DNA of 22,794 nt. Source: an uncultured Christensenellaceae bacterium. Its GTDB lineage: Bacteria > Bacillota > Clostridia > Christensenellales > MGBC116941. The stretch spans positions 5,291 to 28,084 of the forward strand of contig CAJUEF010000022.1 in the NCBI GenBank assembly GCA_910585035.1. Reading direction: 5' to 3'. Shown here piece by piece: positions 22,753 through 22,794 of this stretch (positions are counted from its first letter, which is position 1; each line of letters opens with the position of its first letter). A program made the translations under genes and the position numbers. The notes below the pieces were generated by a model. The model was not told the DNA's origin. It ran no database searches and worked only from the letters and a program-made list of their open reading frames with translations.

Positions 22753-22789
22753 CAAAGCACCGGCAAAAGCAAAGCTTTTGAGTGCTTTG
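22753..22789 (+). other. Two-part hairpin at the predicted transcript 5' end
   Basis: CAAAGCAC (22753-22760) pairs with GTGCTTTG (22782-22789), and inside it CAAAAGC (22764-22770) pairs with GCTTTTG (22774-22780) around AAA. Three unpaired bases on one side face one on the other. The hairpin starts within a base or two of the expected start site and is followed by GAGAA at the edge. It could be a 5' stabilising stem or the first stem of a leader RNA; the rest is out of view. Confidence 0.5.
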
Positions 22790-22794
22790 GAGAA

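Larger units (their letters stand above)
22418..22794. other. Non-coding right edge, 377 bp
   Basis: No supported gene. It holds the MerR SD and repeats at the left and a plus-strand promoter with a hairpin at the extreme right (separate entries). Short frames of about 30 codons from ATGs near 22475 and 22539 have no ribosome site and low-complexity content. The middle (about 22490-22715) is AT-rich and I see nothing in it. Confidence 0.7.

Noticed and set aside
1..22794. CRISPR arrays, tRNA or rRNA genes, insertion sequences, phage or toxin-antitoxin genes
   Set aside because: No regularly spaced repeats, no cloverleaf-like segments in the intergenic gaps and no transposase, integrase or toxin motifs were seen.

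Overview
The window looks like a chromosomal segment of a low-GC Gram-positive bacterium, most likely class Clostridia (Bacillota). The basis is strong AGGAGG-type ribosome binding sites, frequent TTG and GTG starts, sigma-A promoters of the TTGAAA-17-TATAAT type, intrinsic terminators closing most units, and a typical clostridial gene set (YugP-type metallopeptidase, MntP, DUF378, DUF1015, Rrf2, MerR). I could not run a taxonomic search. I see no rRNA, tRNA, CRISPR array, transposase or phage gene.

Layout. 1-5.7 kb is all minus strand: the start of tyrS (cut by the window edge), a PLP aminotransferase, the manganese exporter mntP, a DbpA/CshA-type DEAD-box RNA helicase and a cardiolipin synthase. 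At 5.8-8.5 kb three plus-strand genes follow: sfsA, a lone cheW and metY. Between 8.5 and 11.6 kb lie a YugP membrane protease and an unrecognised 318-aa protein (both minus), an Rrf2 regulator (plus) behind a palindrome-promoter block, then a DUF378 protein and an 84-aa unknown (minus). At 11.6-18.5 kb is a compact plus-strand run with little space between genes: leuS, a PHP phosphatase, a DUF1015 protein, an aspartate kinase and an AEC transporter. A membrane-anchored serpin-like gene follows. From 19.8 kb to 22.4 kb, on the minus strand, is a tightly overlapping cassette: MerR regulator with membrane segments and a zinc ribbon, a 69-aa PLDc_N membrane protein, an ABC ATPase and an ABC permease. 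The right edge (22.4-22.8 kb) is non-coding and ends with a promoter that would start a transcript directly with a hairpin.

How the genes fit together. Most of the window is housekeeping. The leuS-to-AEC run joins tRNA charging to amino-acid metabolism. The most system-like unit is the MerR/PLDc_N/ABC cassette. Its PLDc_N-ATPase-permease order recalls yxlE-yxlF-yxlG in the Bacillus subtilis sigY operon, but with a membrane-tethered MerR protein in place of the ECF sigma factor, which suggests an envelope- or peptide-stress response. The other unusual item is the serpin-like protein, which keeps serpin core motifs but lacks the usual reactive-loop hinge.
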